Source: UBA4615 sp049422085 | GTDB taxonomy: Bacteria; Pseudomonadota; Gammaproteobacteria; Burkholderiales; Burkholderiaceae_E | NCBI GenBank assembly: GCA_049422085.1 | Contig: JBMSOD010000082.1 | Coordinates: forward strand, 1 to 11,725 | DNA: 11,725 nt | Direction of reading: 5' to 3' | Part shown: positions 1 through 6,809 of the stretch, in pieces | Layout: each line of letters begins with the position of its first letter | Numbering within the stretch: position 1 is the first letter of the stretch | Position numbers and translations under genes: made by a program | Notes under the pieces: generated by a model | Seen by the model: only the letters and a program-made list of their open reading frames with translations | Told to the model about the DNA's origin: nothing | Databases searched by the model: none

Positions 1-1025
1 GCGGCATCGTCCGACTCGGCCCGCGCTGGTGCTATCAGATCGGACTCGCGGTGTTCGCGGGCTCGGCCTGGTGGGCAGGATCAGCGACCGCTCTCTGGCA
101 CCTCTATGTGTTGCTGGGCATTGGAGGGGCTATCGGCGCTTCCTTGCTCGGCATGGTGCCCGCTGCATCACTGGCAAGTCGCTGGTTCGATGCGCGGCTA
201 CCCACCGCCATGGGCACCATCAGTGCTTCGCTGGGCGTGGGCATCCTGCTCTTTGCTCCGCTCGCTCAGGTGCTGATTGCTTCGCTCGGCTGGAGGGGTG
301 CCTATCACGGCCTGGGCTGGGCATTGTCCGGGGCGCTGATCCTGATCGCCCTGCTGCCCTGGAAGCGGTTTGCCGCGGGGGCTCCCGCAGTCATGCAAGC
401 CCGCCGTGAGCGGGTCGCAAAGCACAGTCCCTGGACGATCGCGCTGGCCCTGCGCACGCATACCTTCTGGGGCCTGTTCGGCATCATGTTCTTCACCTCG
501 CTCAGCACCTACGCCCTCAATGTGCAGCTGGTGGCCTATCTGGTGGCCTCGGGGCTGCCCGCGTTGCAAGCGGCCACCGTGTACGGAGCGATGGGCATGG
601 TCTCGATCGCGGGCATGATCGGAGCGGGCCTGCTGGCCGAGCGGATCGGTGAAGTACGGGTTGCGGTGCTGTCCTATGGCGGCACGATCGCAGGAGTGGC
701 TTCGCTTGCCTGCCTGAGCGCCCAGCAGGTGTTCTGGCCGCTGGCGGGTTTCATCGCGCTTTTTGGAACCATGCAGGGCTCGCGCGGGCCGCTGGTGGCC
801 GTGCTCTCTGCGCGCAAGTTTGGCGGCACTCAGTCGGGCATCTACGGCGGTGTGCTGGTGGGCATGGGCACCGGCGGCGCGCTGGGCGCGTGGGGCAGCG
901 GCTTGCTGTTTGACCTCACCGGTGGCTACCTGGGCGGCTTTGCTCTCTCGGCCTTCGGTGCACTGTGCGGCCTGGGACTGTTCGTCACCCTGCCTGAGGT
1001 CCGCAAGCCCGCCCAAGCTCACTGA
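1..1025 (+). CDS. MFS transporter, C-terminal part (5' end outside window)
   Basis: This is a major facilitator superfamily permease of the inner membrane, probably taking up or exporting a small organic solute; the substrate cannot be told. The reading frame is open from the first complete codon at base 3, giving 340 visible residues before TGA at 1023-1025, so the start and probably the first transmembrane helix lie upstream of the window. The protein is almost entirely hydrophobic helices broken by short basic loops. A longer charged central loop (around residues 120-145, with KRF and RRERVAKHS) fits the cytoplasmic link between the two six-helix halves. The late segment GSRGPLVAVLSARKFGG followed by GIYGG is the kind of conserved loop and helix seen in bacterial MFS proteins of the OFA/MCT-like type (recalled, not searched). 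The GTG at 51 is an internal Val, not a start. The gene converges on the SDR gene. Confidence 0.85.
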   Translation, partial: GIVRLGPRWCYQIGLAVFAGSAWWAGSATALWHLYVLLGIGGAIGASLLGMVPAASLASRWFDARLPTAMGTISASLGVGILLFAPLAQVLIASLGWRGAYHGLGWALSGALILIALLPWKRFAAGAPAVMQARRERVAKHSPWTIALALRTHTFWGLFGIMFFTSLSTYALNVQLVAYLVASGLPALQAATVYGAMGMVSIAGMIGAGLLAERIGEVRVAVLSYGGTIAGVASLACLSAQQVFWPLAGFIALFGTMQGSRGPLVAVLSARKFGGTQSGIYGGVLVGMGTGGALGAWGSGLLFDLTGGYLGGFALSAFGALCGLGLFVTLPEVRKPAQAH

Positions 1026-1155
1026 GGGCCTCAGTTCCATCTCCTGGACGCCGCCGTCTCCTAGACAGACTGGCGCATGCCGTCCCGGGAACAGGCCCGG
1101 TTCGAAAGAGCTGCGCCGTCATCGAACAGGCGGCTGAGCCGAAGCGGGTCGCTTT

Positions 1156-1192
1156 GCACTGAGCCAGGAATTCCCCCTCCTGGCTCAAGTGC
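1156..1192. terminator. Hairpin between convergent MFS and SDR genes, possible bidirectional terminator
   Basis: TGAGCCAGGA at 1160-1169 is perfectly complementary to TCCTGGCTCA at 1178-1187 around an 8-nt loop. The stem extends outward with GCAC (1156-1159) pairing GTGC (1189-1192) past one unpaired A at 1188. It lies between the two converging stop codons, where a shared terminator is expected. Neither strand has a T-tract after the stem, so it is not a classic intrinsic terminator. It may instead protect 3' ends or pause polymerase. Confidence 0.5.
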
Positions 1193-1203
1193 TCACAGCA
1201 GGG

Positions 1204-1962
1204 TCACCATCCTTCCATCCAGGGGCGCAGTTCGGTTTCGTGGGTCCAGGCATCGCGGGGCTGGCCATGAATCTGCCAGTACAGGTCGGCGATGTGTTCG
1301 GGGTCGAGAATGCCTTGCTGCTCGCGCGTGGCGTAGCGCTCAGGAAAGTTGCTGCGGATGAACTCGGTATCGATGGCGCCGTCGATCACCACATGGGCCA
1401 CATGGATGCCTTCGGGCCAGAGCTCGCGCGCCATGCTCTGGGCCGTGGCTCGCAGCGCAGCCTTGGCACTGGCAAAGGCAGCAAACCCCGATCGCCCGCG
1501 CAGGCTGGCTGTAGCCCCGGTGAAAAGGATGGTGCCCCGCTTGCGCGGCAGCATGACGCGCGCCGCTTCGCGGCCCATCAGGAATCCGCCAAAACAGGCC
1601 ATCTCCCAGACCTTGAAGTACACCCGCGAGGTGGTCTCGGTGATCTTGAAGCGCACATTGGCGCCGATGTTGAACACCGCCACCTCGATCGGCGCAATCT
1701 CGCGCTCGATCCGGTCGACCAGCGCGACCATGTCCTCTTCCTTGCGCGCATCGCTGGCAAAGCCATGGGCTTCGCCGCCCTCGGCCCGAATCGCCTCGAC
1801 CAGGGGCTGCAGCTTGTCGGCACTGCGACGCGTGACGCAGGCGACATAGCCTTCGCGCGCAAAACGCCTTGCGATGGCGCCTCCGGTGGCATCGCCGGCG
1901 CCGACCACCAGGATGGCGCGGCGGGCTCTGACGGCAGCTTCATTGATTTGCTCGTTCATCAT
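1204..1962 (-). CDS. SDR-family oxidoreductase with Phe replacing the catalytic Tyr
   Basis: This is a short-chain dehydrogenase/reductase of 252 residues, the usual size for a single-domain Rossmann-fold SDR that binds NAD(P)(H). Near the N-terminus is an imperfect glycine motif, VVGAGDATGGAIA (residues 19-31). The NNAG-type element reads NIGAN (98-102), and the catalytic-region Ser is S153 in TGATAS. The YxxxK motif reads FASAK, so Phe163 stands in place of Tyr while Lys167 is kept. An incomplete glycine motif together with Tyr to Phe is, from memory, the description of the SDR_c10 subgroup (cd05373), so this is probably a family trait rather than decay. The reaction and substrate are unknown. 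I chose ATG 1962 because AGAGGGTGG sits just upstream (SD spacing 5-9 nt); ATG 1959 is also possible. ATG 1983 and TTG 2001 lie in the same frame but overlap a dyad. The gene is divergent from the lipoprotein and appears monocistronic. Confidence 0.9.
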   Translation of the reverse strand: MMNEQINEAAVRARRAILVVGAGDATGGAIARRFAREGYVACVTRRSADKLQPLVEAIRAEGGEAHGFASDARKEEDMVALVDRIEREIAPIEVAVFNIGANVRFKITETTSRVYFKVWEMACFGGFLMGREAARVMLPRKRGTILFTGATASLRGRSGFAAFASAKAALRATAQSMARELWPEGIHVAHVVIDGAIDTEFIRSNFPERYATREQQGILDPEHIADLYWQIHGQPRDAWTHETELRPWMEGW

Positions 1963-1967
1963 GGTAT

Positions 1968-1977
1968 CCACCCTCTT
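1968..1977 (-). promoter_or_regulatory. Ribosome binding site of the SDR gene
   Basis: Read on the minus strand the segment is AAGAGGGTGG, ending 5 nt before ATG 1962. It is the only purine-rich SD-like stretch near the candidate starts, and it decides in favour of the 1962 (or 1959) start over ATG 1983 and TTG 2001. Confidence 0.6.
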
Positions 1978-1982
1978 GGACA

Positions 1983-2000
1983 TGCTCGCGTGCACGAGCA
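1983..2000. promoter_or_regulatory. 18-bp dyad upstream of the SDR gene, candidate operator
   Basis: TGCTCG at 1983-1988 and CGAGCA at 1995-2000 form a perfect inverted repeat with 6-nt spacing, centred about 30 bp before the SDR start. The size and symmetry suit a dimeric helix-turn-helix repressor such as a TetR-type protein, but no regulator gene lies in the window, so the operator role is an inference. Confidence 0.35.
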
Positions 2001-2033
2001 AGGGGTCTGATGCGTTGTTAGCATCTACATTCT

Positions 2034-2071
2034 GCCTGAGCGCTCTTCACGAGCCTGCGCTCAAGCCTTGA
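2034..2071. repeat. Overlapping inverted repeats in the SDR/lipoprotein divergent region
   Basis: GCCTGAGCGC at 2034-2043 pairs with GCGCTCAAGC at 2057-2066 at 9 of 10 positions across a 13-nt spacer. Overlapping its right arm is an 11-bp palindrome, TCAAGCCTTGA (2061-2071). They lie in the 177-bp divergent intergenic region (1963-2139), so regulatory binding sites or an RNA hairpin are possible. I could not pick a convincing promoter for either gene here. Confidence 0.35.
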
Positions 2072-2139
2072 AGATCCCCGCCAATCTCCCCTGGCAATCC
2101 CCTTCATAGCCCCTTCACACTGCCCATCCCTCATTCCTC

Positions 2140-2865
2140 ATGAACCTTCGCCGTTCTGCCCTGATCACCCTGTCTGCGCTCTCCACCCTCGTGCTTTCAG
2201 CCTGCGGAAGCGGTGGCTCGGGCACCTTCAACAATCCGCCACCTCCTGGCACTTACGCGGGCGGCTTGTATTACAACTATGCCAACGCCCACCGCCTGGT
2301 CATTCGCGCCGGAGGCTCGTTCTGGATTCTGCTTGGCGAAGGGACACTCAGCAGCTTCTACCAGACCGGATTCGTGCAGGGCGCGAACATCTACACCACC
2401 GACTATGCCAATGCCATCCTGTATGACTCAGGTTATGTCGGCACAGCGGTCAACATGAATACTGGTCAGGATGGCCCGTATACCACCATCTCAGGGAACA
2501 TCCAGCTCACCAGCACTGGGGCAAACAGCACCTTCGATGGACGCAATTATTCTCTGACCGGCTTTTCGCCAGACGGACTCTGGTCACTGAGGGATGCTGC
2601 AGGCCGGACCGTTCCAGTTGCTGTATCGGGAAGCACTTTTTCTTCCACATCGGGCTGCTTCTTCAATGGCACGCTCAACGGCACCACGCTTCCCGGCTTC
2701 TATGACGTCACCCTGAATGACAGTCTCGGCTGTCTCGGTTTGGCCTTTTCAAACTACGCAGGAATTGCGCTCACTGAAACACCGCCCTCAGGATTCGGAC
2801 AGCAGATCATGATGGCCGTGATCGGCAACGCGCGGGGCATCAGCCTTTCCGGCGTACGTCCATAA
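2140..2865 (+). CDS. Secreted lipoprotein of unknown function
   Basis: A protein of 241 residues carried across the inner membrane and lipid-anchored. Residues 1-21 form a signal peptide (basic NLRR, then a hydrophobic stretch) ending in the lipobox L19-S20-A21-C22, followed by the flexible linker GSGGSG and a proline run. No Asp follows Cys22, so by the Lol +2 rule outer-membrane sorting is expected. The rest is rich in Gly, Ser, Thr, Tyr and Asn with alternating hydrophobic residues, suggesting a beta-sheet fold. Two Cys near the end, in TSGCFFNGTLNG and LGCLGLAF, could form a disulfide. It resembles a loose class of Burkholderiales lipoproteins with an SGC-F-G-T pattern, recalled and not searched. 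No clear Shine-Dalgarno precedes ATG 2140. Sample lines counted by hand (48 to 65 percent GC) are lower on average than the helicase line I counted (72 percent), so its composition differs from neighbours. I assign no function. Confidence 0.8.
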   Translation: MNLRRSALITLSALSTLVLSACGSGGSGTFNNPPPPGTYAGGLYYNYANAHRLVIRAGGSFWILLGEGTLSSFYQTGFVQGANIYTTDYANAILYDSGYVGTAVNMNTGQDGPYTTISGNIQLTSTGANSTFDGRNYSLTGFSPDGLWSLRDAAGRTVPVAVSGSTFSSTSGCFFNGTLNGTTLPGFYDVTLNDSLGCLGLAFSNYAGIALTETPPSGFGQQIMMAVIGNARGISLSGVRP

Positions 2866-2875
2866 CCGTCCGAGG

Positions 2876-5800
2876 TCACCCCGCATCAAACAGACCGAGC
2901 AGATCATCGCGACTGAGTGAGCTTCCATCCAGGGCACCCTGCAGCACCGCATCCGACAGGGCGCCCTTGCGGGCCTGCAACTCCAGAATGCGCTCCTCGA
3001 TCGATCCTGCCGCAATCAGGCTGTAGACAAAGACCGCATTCTTCTGGCCGATCCGGTGCGCGCGGTCGGTGGCCTGGGCCTGAACCGCCGGATTCCACCA
3101 GGGGTCATAGTGGATCACGGTATCGGCTGCGGTCAGATTCAGACCGACGCCACCCGCACGCAGCGAGAGCAGAAAGATCTGGGCATCGCCTTCCTGAAAG
3201 GCCTGCACTGCCCCGCGGCGGTCGAGGGTATCCCCATCGAGCCGGCTTCGCGCGACCGAGCCCAGAACGGCATGGCCATCGAGCGCTGTCTCGATCAGAT
3301 CGAGCATCCGGGTGAACTGCGAGAACACCAGTACCTTGCGGCCCTCTTCCACCAGCTGCTCGAGCAGCTCGATCAGGGCTTCCCGTTTGGCGGACTCCTT
3401 GACCTTGTGTGCTGCGGCCAGATCCATCAGTCCCGGGTCACAGCAGACCTGGCGCAGCTTGAGCAGGGCATCAAGGACGATGATGCGGCTACGCTCGATG
3501 CCGGCATCAGCCAGTGCCTGACGCACCCGATCGTCCATGGCGACACGGACCGACTCGTAGAGATCGCGCTGGGCGGCGCCGAGTTCGATACGCCGGACAA
3601 TGTCGGTACGCTCGGGCAGGTCGGACAGCACAGCCGCCTTGGTTCTGCGCAGCAGAAAAGGCCGGATACGGCGGTTGAGCGACTCAAGCCGTTCTGCAGC
3701 CAGCGGCTCGCCGGCATGCCGTTCGATCGGCTGACGGAAGCGGCTCTTGAAGCCGTCTTCGCGACCAAGCAATCCGGGGACTGCGAACTGCATGACCGAC
3801 CAGAGTTCGCCCAGATGATTTTCAAGCGGGGTGCCCGTGAGGGCCACCCGGTGATGCGCCCGCAGGGTCCTGACCGCCTGCGCGGCCCGGGTTCGCGGAT
3901 TCTTGACCTGATGGGCTTCGTCTGCAATGACCACATGCCATTCGCGCTCCTCGTAATGGCGAAGGTCACGGGGCAGAAGGGCATAGCTGGTGATGACCAG
4001 GTCAACCTCCTGGATGCGGTCAAAGTGGGCTGCACGTTGCGGTCCATGCAGGGCCAGCACTCGAAGTCCAGGCACATGCCGGGCCGCCTCATCCTGCCAG
4101 TTGAAAACCAGCGATGTCGGTGCCACCACCAGAGCCGGATGCTGCATGCGCCCGGCGTCACGCTCGCAGGCCAGATGGGCAAGCACCTGAACGGTCTTGC
4201 CCAATCCCATGTCATCGGCCAGCACGCCGCCGGTTCCGGTCTGCGCAACGAATTGCAGCCAGGACAGCCCCGTTTTCTGGTACGGCCGCAGGGTCGCCAG
4301 AAATCCCTCGGGCAGGCTGACATCGGGAAGCGACTCGAACGAGGCGCTGATGCGCCGCAATGGCTCGAGTGGTGCAGGCAGTACAAGATCCGGCAGGCGG
4401 GCCGCCAGACTCGCGGCAGCGAAGCGGTCAAGCCCAAGTCCGTCGGCTGTGCCCACCTGCACAGCCTCCCCGGCCGACTGGGCCCAATCGGCCACCACGC
4501 GGGCCAGAGGTTCGATCCTCCCCGCCTCCAGGCGTAACAGCCGACCGTCGTCCAGGCGCATCCAGTGCATGCCATGCGGGCAGCGCGCGGCGCGCCAGTG
4601 CTCAAATGAGCCGAAGGTGATGACATCGGCCAGCACCGGTGCCAGGTCGACCCTTCTGCCCTGAACCTGGATGCCGGTCTGCAACTGAAACCAGCCCTCG
4701 GCTGCGGGTCGTCTGGAAGAGCCCTCCATCTGCACCGGGCTCAGTTCGACCTCGAGACGATCGGCCTGCAGCACCTCGAACTCAAGCCGGGATTCATTGA
4801 CCACATTCCAGCCCTGAGCGTCGAGCGCGGGGGCGATCTCGCCAATCACCCGGGCGGCGGCAAGACTGGCCGCCGGAAGCACGGCAAGAGTCACCCAGCC
4901 GCTGCTCGAACGCGCCCGCGGTGTCCCCGGAAGCGCTACCGACTCGGGATCGAATCCTCCTTCAGGCTCCCCCGCAGCGAGTCCTTTGAGGGCCTCTGCC
5001 AGATGCTCCCAGGCCGCCCGTTCGGCGACAGCATCACACAGCAGCAGGACCGGGCCTTGCGCATCACGGATGCCCAGACTGGCCGATCTCAGGGGCTCAA
5101 GGCGATGGCCCGCGTACTCCACCGACAGCGACACCGCTAGTCGGCCGGGCGCCGGTTGCGACCCGGACGATGTCCGCGCACCGCGGCCATTCGTGCTGTT
5201 CAGCGCAAACAGCCCAAGCACCGGACGGGGCCGGCCCGGCTGCTCACGCACCGGATGCGCCCCGAGACTCGGAACCACCGCCCTGAGCGCAGGCCTGGCC
5301 AGCAGCTGCGCATGCAGAGCCAGCGCCACATCCTGAGCTGCCGCCTCAGGAACTGCGGGCGCCTGACGCAGCCAGTGCATCAGCTCGGGCGGGGGCGGAT
5401 CACTGATCGGGCCGATGCATCCCTGTTCAAGATCCAGCCAGCCGGCCTGAGGCGTGTAGAGAATCTGGGCTGGCGGATCGACCCTGAGCGCCAGCCTCAG
5501 CCCAGGCTCTCCCGACTCGAGCGGGAGCCAATCAAGTTGCCCCGCTCGGGCCTCGCCGATGCGCAGCGCTCGCCCTGTTCCTGGTTCGGACCCGGGCTCG
5601 CCCGCTTCCAGGCGCCCGCTTCGCGCCAGCGCGAGCAAGACATCGAGTGCTCGAGGCGAGTCCAGCACCACACCCCCGGGCACCGGCGTGCATCGCTGCA
5701 TCATGACCGCAGCGAGCAGATCGTTTTCGTCCCAGTAAGCCGGCGGATCGGCGCTCTGCGTCTGCAATCCGCGGTAGGGCTCAGGCGCTGACCAGCCTGC

Positions 5801-6325
5801 GGACTCGAGCCGACGGTAGCGCATGACCTGAAGCACCGGGCGGCGGTCGGTCCAGCGCAGCAGATAGACCAGCGCAACACGCCTCGACTCGCCGGCCTGA
5901 AGCTTGAGATTGCGCAAGCCTCTGACCCAGTGCAGCACCTGCAGCCGCTCGAGACCCGACACCTCGGAAGCATCCTGGCTGGGGTCGACCTTCGTGCTCG
6001 TTCCCTGGGCGGGCGAAGGACTTTCGTCCTGATCTTTCAGCCAGTGCAGCAGCAACGCCGCGCCGTGCTTGCACTGGGGTCCAACCGGGCAGGAGCAGTC
6101 ACTGCTCACCTGCATCACGGTGCCGTGCAGGCGCACGCGGACTTCAGTGCGATACAGCAAACCGGGCCGGCTGCCCTCCACCTCGCCTTCGATGACGCCA
6201 GGCGCTGATTCGCGCGCAGACAAGACCCGGCCTGCTGCAAAGACGGCCTCTCCCCGGTCCGCGGTGTGGCGGTCCAGTCCAATCGGCGTGCGGCCAAAGC
6301 GCTTGCGAAAAAGCTCGAGAAGCAT
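2876..6325 (-). CDS. SWIM zinc finger plus SNF2-family helicase (DEAD/DEAH-type ATPase)
   Basis: A large (1149 residues) Swi2/Snf2-type ATPase that would translocate on double-stranded DNA and remodel bound protein. Near the N-terminus is a SWIM zinc finger, CSCPVGPQCKH (Cys77, Cys79, Cys85, His87), a nucleic-acid or protein binding module. Residues of roughly 110-640 have no motif I recognise. The ATPase core follows: Walker A ADDMGLGKT (Lys710), DEAH at 802-805, LTGTPLENHLGELW near 830, and the C-terminal helicase lobe with FSQFTRMLDLI and SLRAGGVGLNLTAADTVIHY, ending with the arginine motif QATDRAHRIGQ near 1080-1093. All motifs are intact. I chose ATG 6325: codons upstream towards TTG 6367 (ATT GTT TTA CCT GGA) lose the strong G/C third position seen throughout the gene. 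TTG 6343 or 6367 remain possible. The cellular role is unknown; similar genes are widespread in bacteria and not specific to defence. It ends 10 bp from the lipoprotein stop, so the two transcripts probably overlap. Confidence 0.93.
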   Translation of the reverse strand: MLLELFRKRFGRTPIGLDRHTADRGEAVFAAGRVLSARESAPGVIEGEVEGSRPGLLYRTEVRVRLHGTVMQVSSDCSCPVGPQCKHGAALLLHWLKDQDESPSPAQGTSTKVDPSQDASEVSGLERLQVLHWVRGLRNLKLQAGESRRVALVYLLRWTDRRPVLQVMRYRRLESAGWSAPEPYRGLQTQSADPPAYWDENDLLAAVMMQRCTPVPGGVVLDSPRALDVLLALARSGRLEAGEPGSEPGTGRALRIGEARAGQLDWLPLESGEPGLRLALRVDPPAQILYTPQAGWLDLEQGCIGPISDPPPPELMHWLRQAPAVPEAAAQDVALALHAQLLARPALRAVVPSLGAHPVREQPGRPRPVLGLFALNSTNGRGARTSSGSQPAPGRLAVSLSVEYAGHRLEPLRSASLGIRDAQGPVLLLCDAVAERAAWEHLAEALKGLAAGEPEGGFDPESVALPGTPRARSSSGWVTLAVLPAASLAAARVIGEIAPALDAQGWNVVNESRLEFEVLQADRLEVELSPVQMEGSSRRPAAEGWFQLQTGIQVQGRRVDLAPVLADVITFGSFEHWRAARCPHGMHWMRLDDGRLLRLEAGRIEPLARVVADWAQSAGEAVQVGTADGLGLDRFAAASLAARLPDLVLPAPLEPLRRISASFESLPDVSLPEGFLATLRPYQKTGLSWLQFVAQTGTGGVLADDMGLGKTVQVLAHLACERDAGRMQHPALVVAPTSLVFNWQDEAARHVPGLRVLALHGPQRAAHFDRIQEVDLVITSYALLPRDLRHYEEREWHVVIADEAHQVKNPRTRAAQAVRTLRAHHRVALTGTPLENHLGELWSVMQFAVPGLLGREDGFKSRFRQPIERHAGEPLAAERLESLNRRIRPFLLRRTKAAVLSDLPERTDIVRRIELGAAQRDLYESVRVAMDDRVRQALADAGIERSRIIVLDALLKLRQVCCDPGLMDLAAAHKVKESAKREALIELLEQLVEEGRKVLVFSQFTRMLDLIETALDGHAVLGSVARSRLDGDTLDRRGAVQAFQEGDAQIFLLSLRAGGVGLNLTAADTVIHYDPWWNPAVQAQATDRAHRIGQKNAVFVYSLIAAGSIEERILELQARKGALSDAVLQGALDGSSLSRDDLLGLFDAG

Positions 6326-6373
6326 CTGAGCAACCAGCGGCAATCCAGGTAAAACAATGAGGTGCAACCGCCC

Positions 6374-6402
6374 AGTGTATCGTCGCCAGCCTGACTTTTT
6401 AA
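6374..6402 (-). promoter_or_regulatory. Candidate sigma70 promoter of the SNF2 gene
   Basis: On the minus strand TTAAAA (6402-6397) and TACACT (6379-6374) are separated by exactly 17 nt; each matches the consensus at 4 of 6 positions. Transcription would begin near 6367, leaving a leader of about 40 nt before ATG 6325, which agrees with that start choice. The match is modest and untested. Confidence 0.3.
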
Positions 6403-6410
6403 GAAGCCCC

Positions 6411-6414
6411 GGAG
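6411..6414 (+). promoter_or_regulatory. Ribosome binding site of the VOC gene
   Basis: GGAG, continuing as GGAGTGAT, lies 7 nt before ATG 6422. Good complementarity and spacing fix the start of the VOC gene. Confidence 0.7.
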
Positions 6415-6421
6415 TGATTCA

Positions 6422-6808
6422 ATGATCGACCATCTGGACCATCTGGTCCTCACCACCATCGACGAAGCCGCCTGCATCCGCTTTTACACCGAGGTCATGG
6501 GAATGACCCTGGAGCGGTTTGAAACCCCCTCAGGCAGCCGGATGGCCTTCAAGTTCGGGCAGCAGAAGATCAACCTTCATCTGCGGGGCAAGGAGTTCTC
6601 GCCGCGTGCCCATCTGCCGGTACCCGGCGCCCTCGATCTGTGCTTCATCGCGAGCATTCCGCTTTCAGAGGTGATTGCAAGGCTGAACGCCTGCAACTGG
6701 CCGATCATCGAAGGGCCGGTCATGCGCACCGGCGCAACGGGCCCGATCCGCTCGGTCTATGTGCGTGATCCGGATCTGAACCTGATTGAAATTTCCGAAC
6801 CCGCCTGA
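6422..6808 (+). CDS. VOC (glyoxalase/dioxygenase fold) family protein
   Basis: A 128-residue protein, the right size for one vicinal-oxygen-chelate unit of two paired beta-alpha-beta-beta-beta modules, usually active as a metal-binding dimer in the cytoplasm. Module one begins IDHLDHLVLTTID and contains FYTEVMGM and FKFGQQKINLHLRGKEF. Module two contains ALDLCFIASIPL, GPVMRTGATGPIRSVYVRDP and LNLIEIS. Likely metal ligands are His7, His53 and Glu123. The GQQKINLH and RTGATGPI-SVY-RDP pattern matches, from memory, the group annotated as VOC family virulence protein or GLOD5-like; its substrate is not established, so I do not call it glyoxalase I. The gene has a good SD, is divergent from the SNF2 gene with 96 bp between the starts, and is followed after one base by the acyl-CoA ligase, so the two are probably one operon. 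Confidence 0.9.
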   Translation: MIDHLDHLVLTTIDEAACIRFYTEVMGMTLERFETPSGSRMAFKFGQQKINLHLRGKEFSPRAHLPVPGALDLCFIASIPLSEVIARLNACNWPIIEGPVMRTGATGPIRSVYVRDPDLNLIEISEPA

Positions 6809-6809
6809 G

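Noticed and set aside
198..1040. Minus-strand frame of 280 codons opposite the MFS gene
   Set aside because: The translation is rich in Gln, Arg and His with no domain, the usual look of an antisense shadow of a membrane-protein gene.
1084..1100. Small hairpin CCGGG-AACAGG-CCCGG after the MFS gene
   Set aside because: It has only 5 pairs and no T-tract; this is expected by chance in GC-rich DNA and weaker than the nearby hairpin at 1156-1192.
1189..2010. Plus-strand frame of 273 codons opposite the SDR gene
   Set aside because: The minus-strand SDR shows complete family motifs and an SD; the opposing translation shows no family resemblance.
3056..4537. Long open frame (493 codons) on the plus strand inside the SNF2 gene
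   Set aside because: It lies opposite the conserved ATPase motifs of the SNF2 gene and has no recognisable domain. GC-rich coding DNA commonly leaves such antisense frames open.
2876..6325. SNF2 gene as part of a phage-defence system
   Set aside because: SNF2 proteins occur in DISARM, but no methylase, phospholipase D, nuclease or other defence partner is adjacent, and the flanking genes are metabolic.
6786..6809. Upstream TTG start for the acyl-CoA ligase
   Set aside because: It overlaps the end of the VOC gene and adds 8 residues of no family character; ATG 6810 directly after the VOC stop is the simpler choice.
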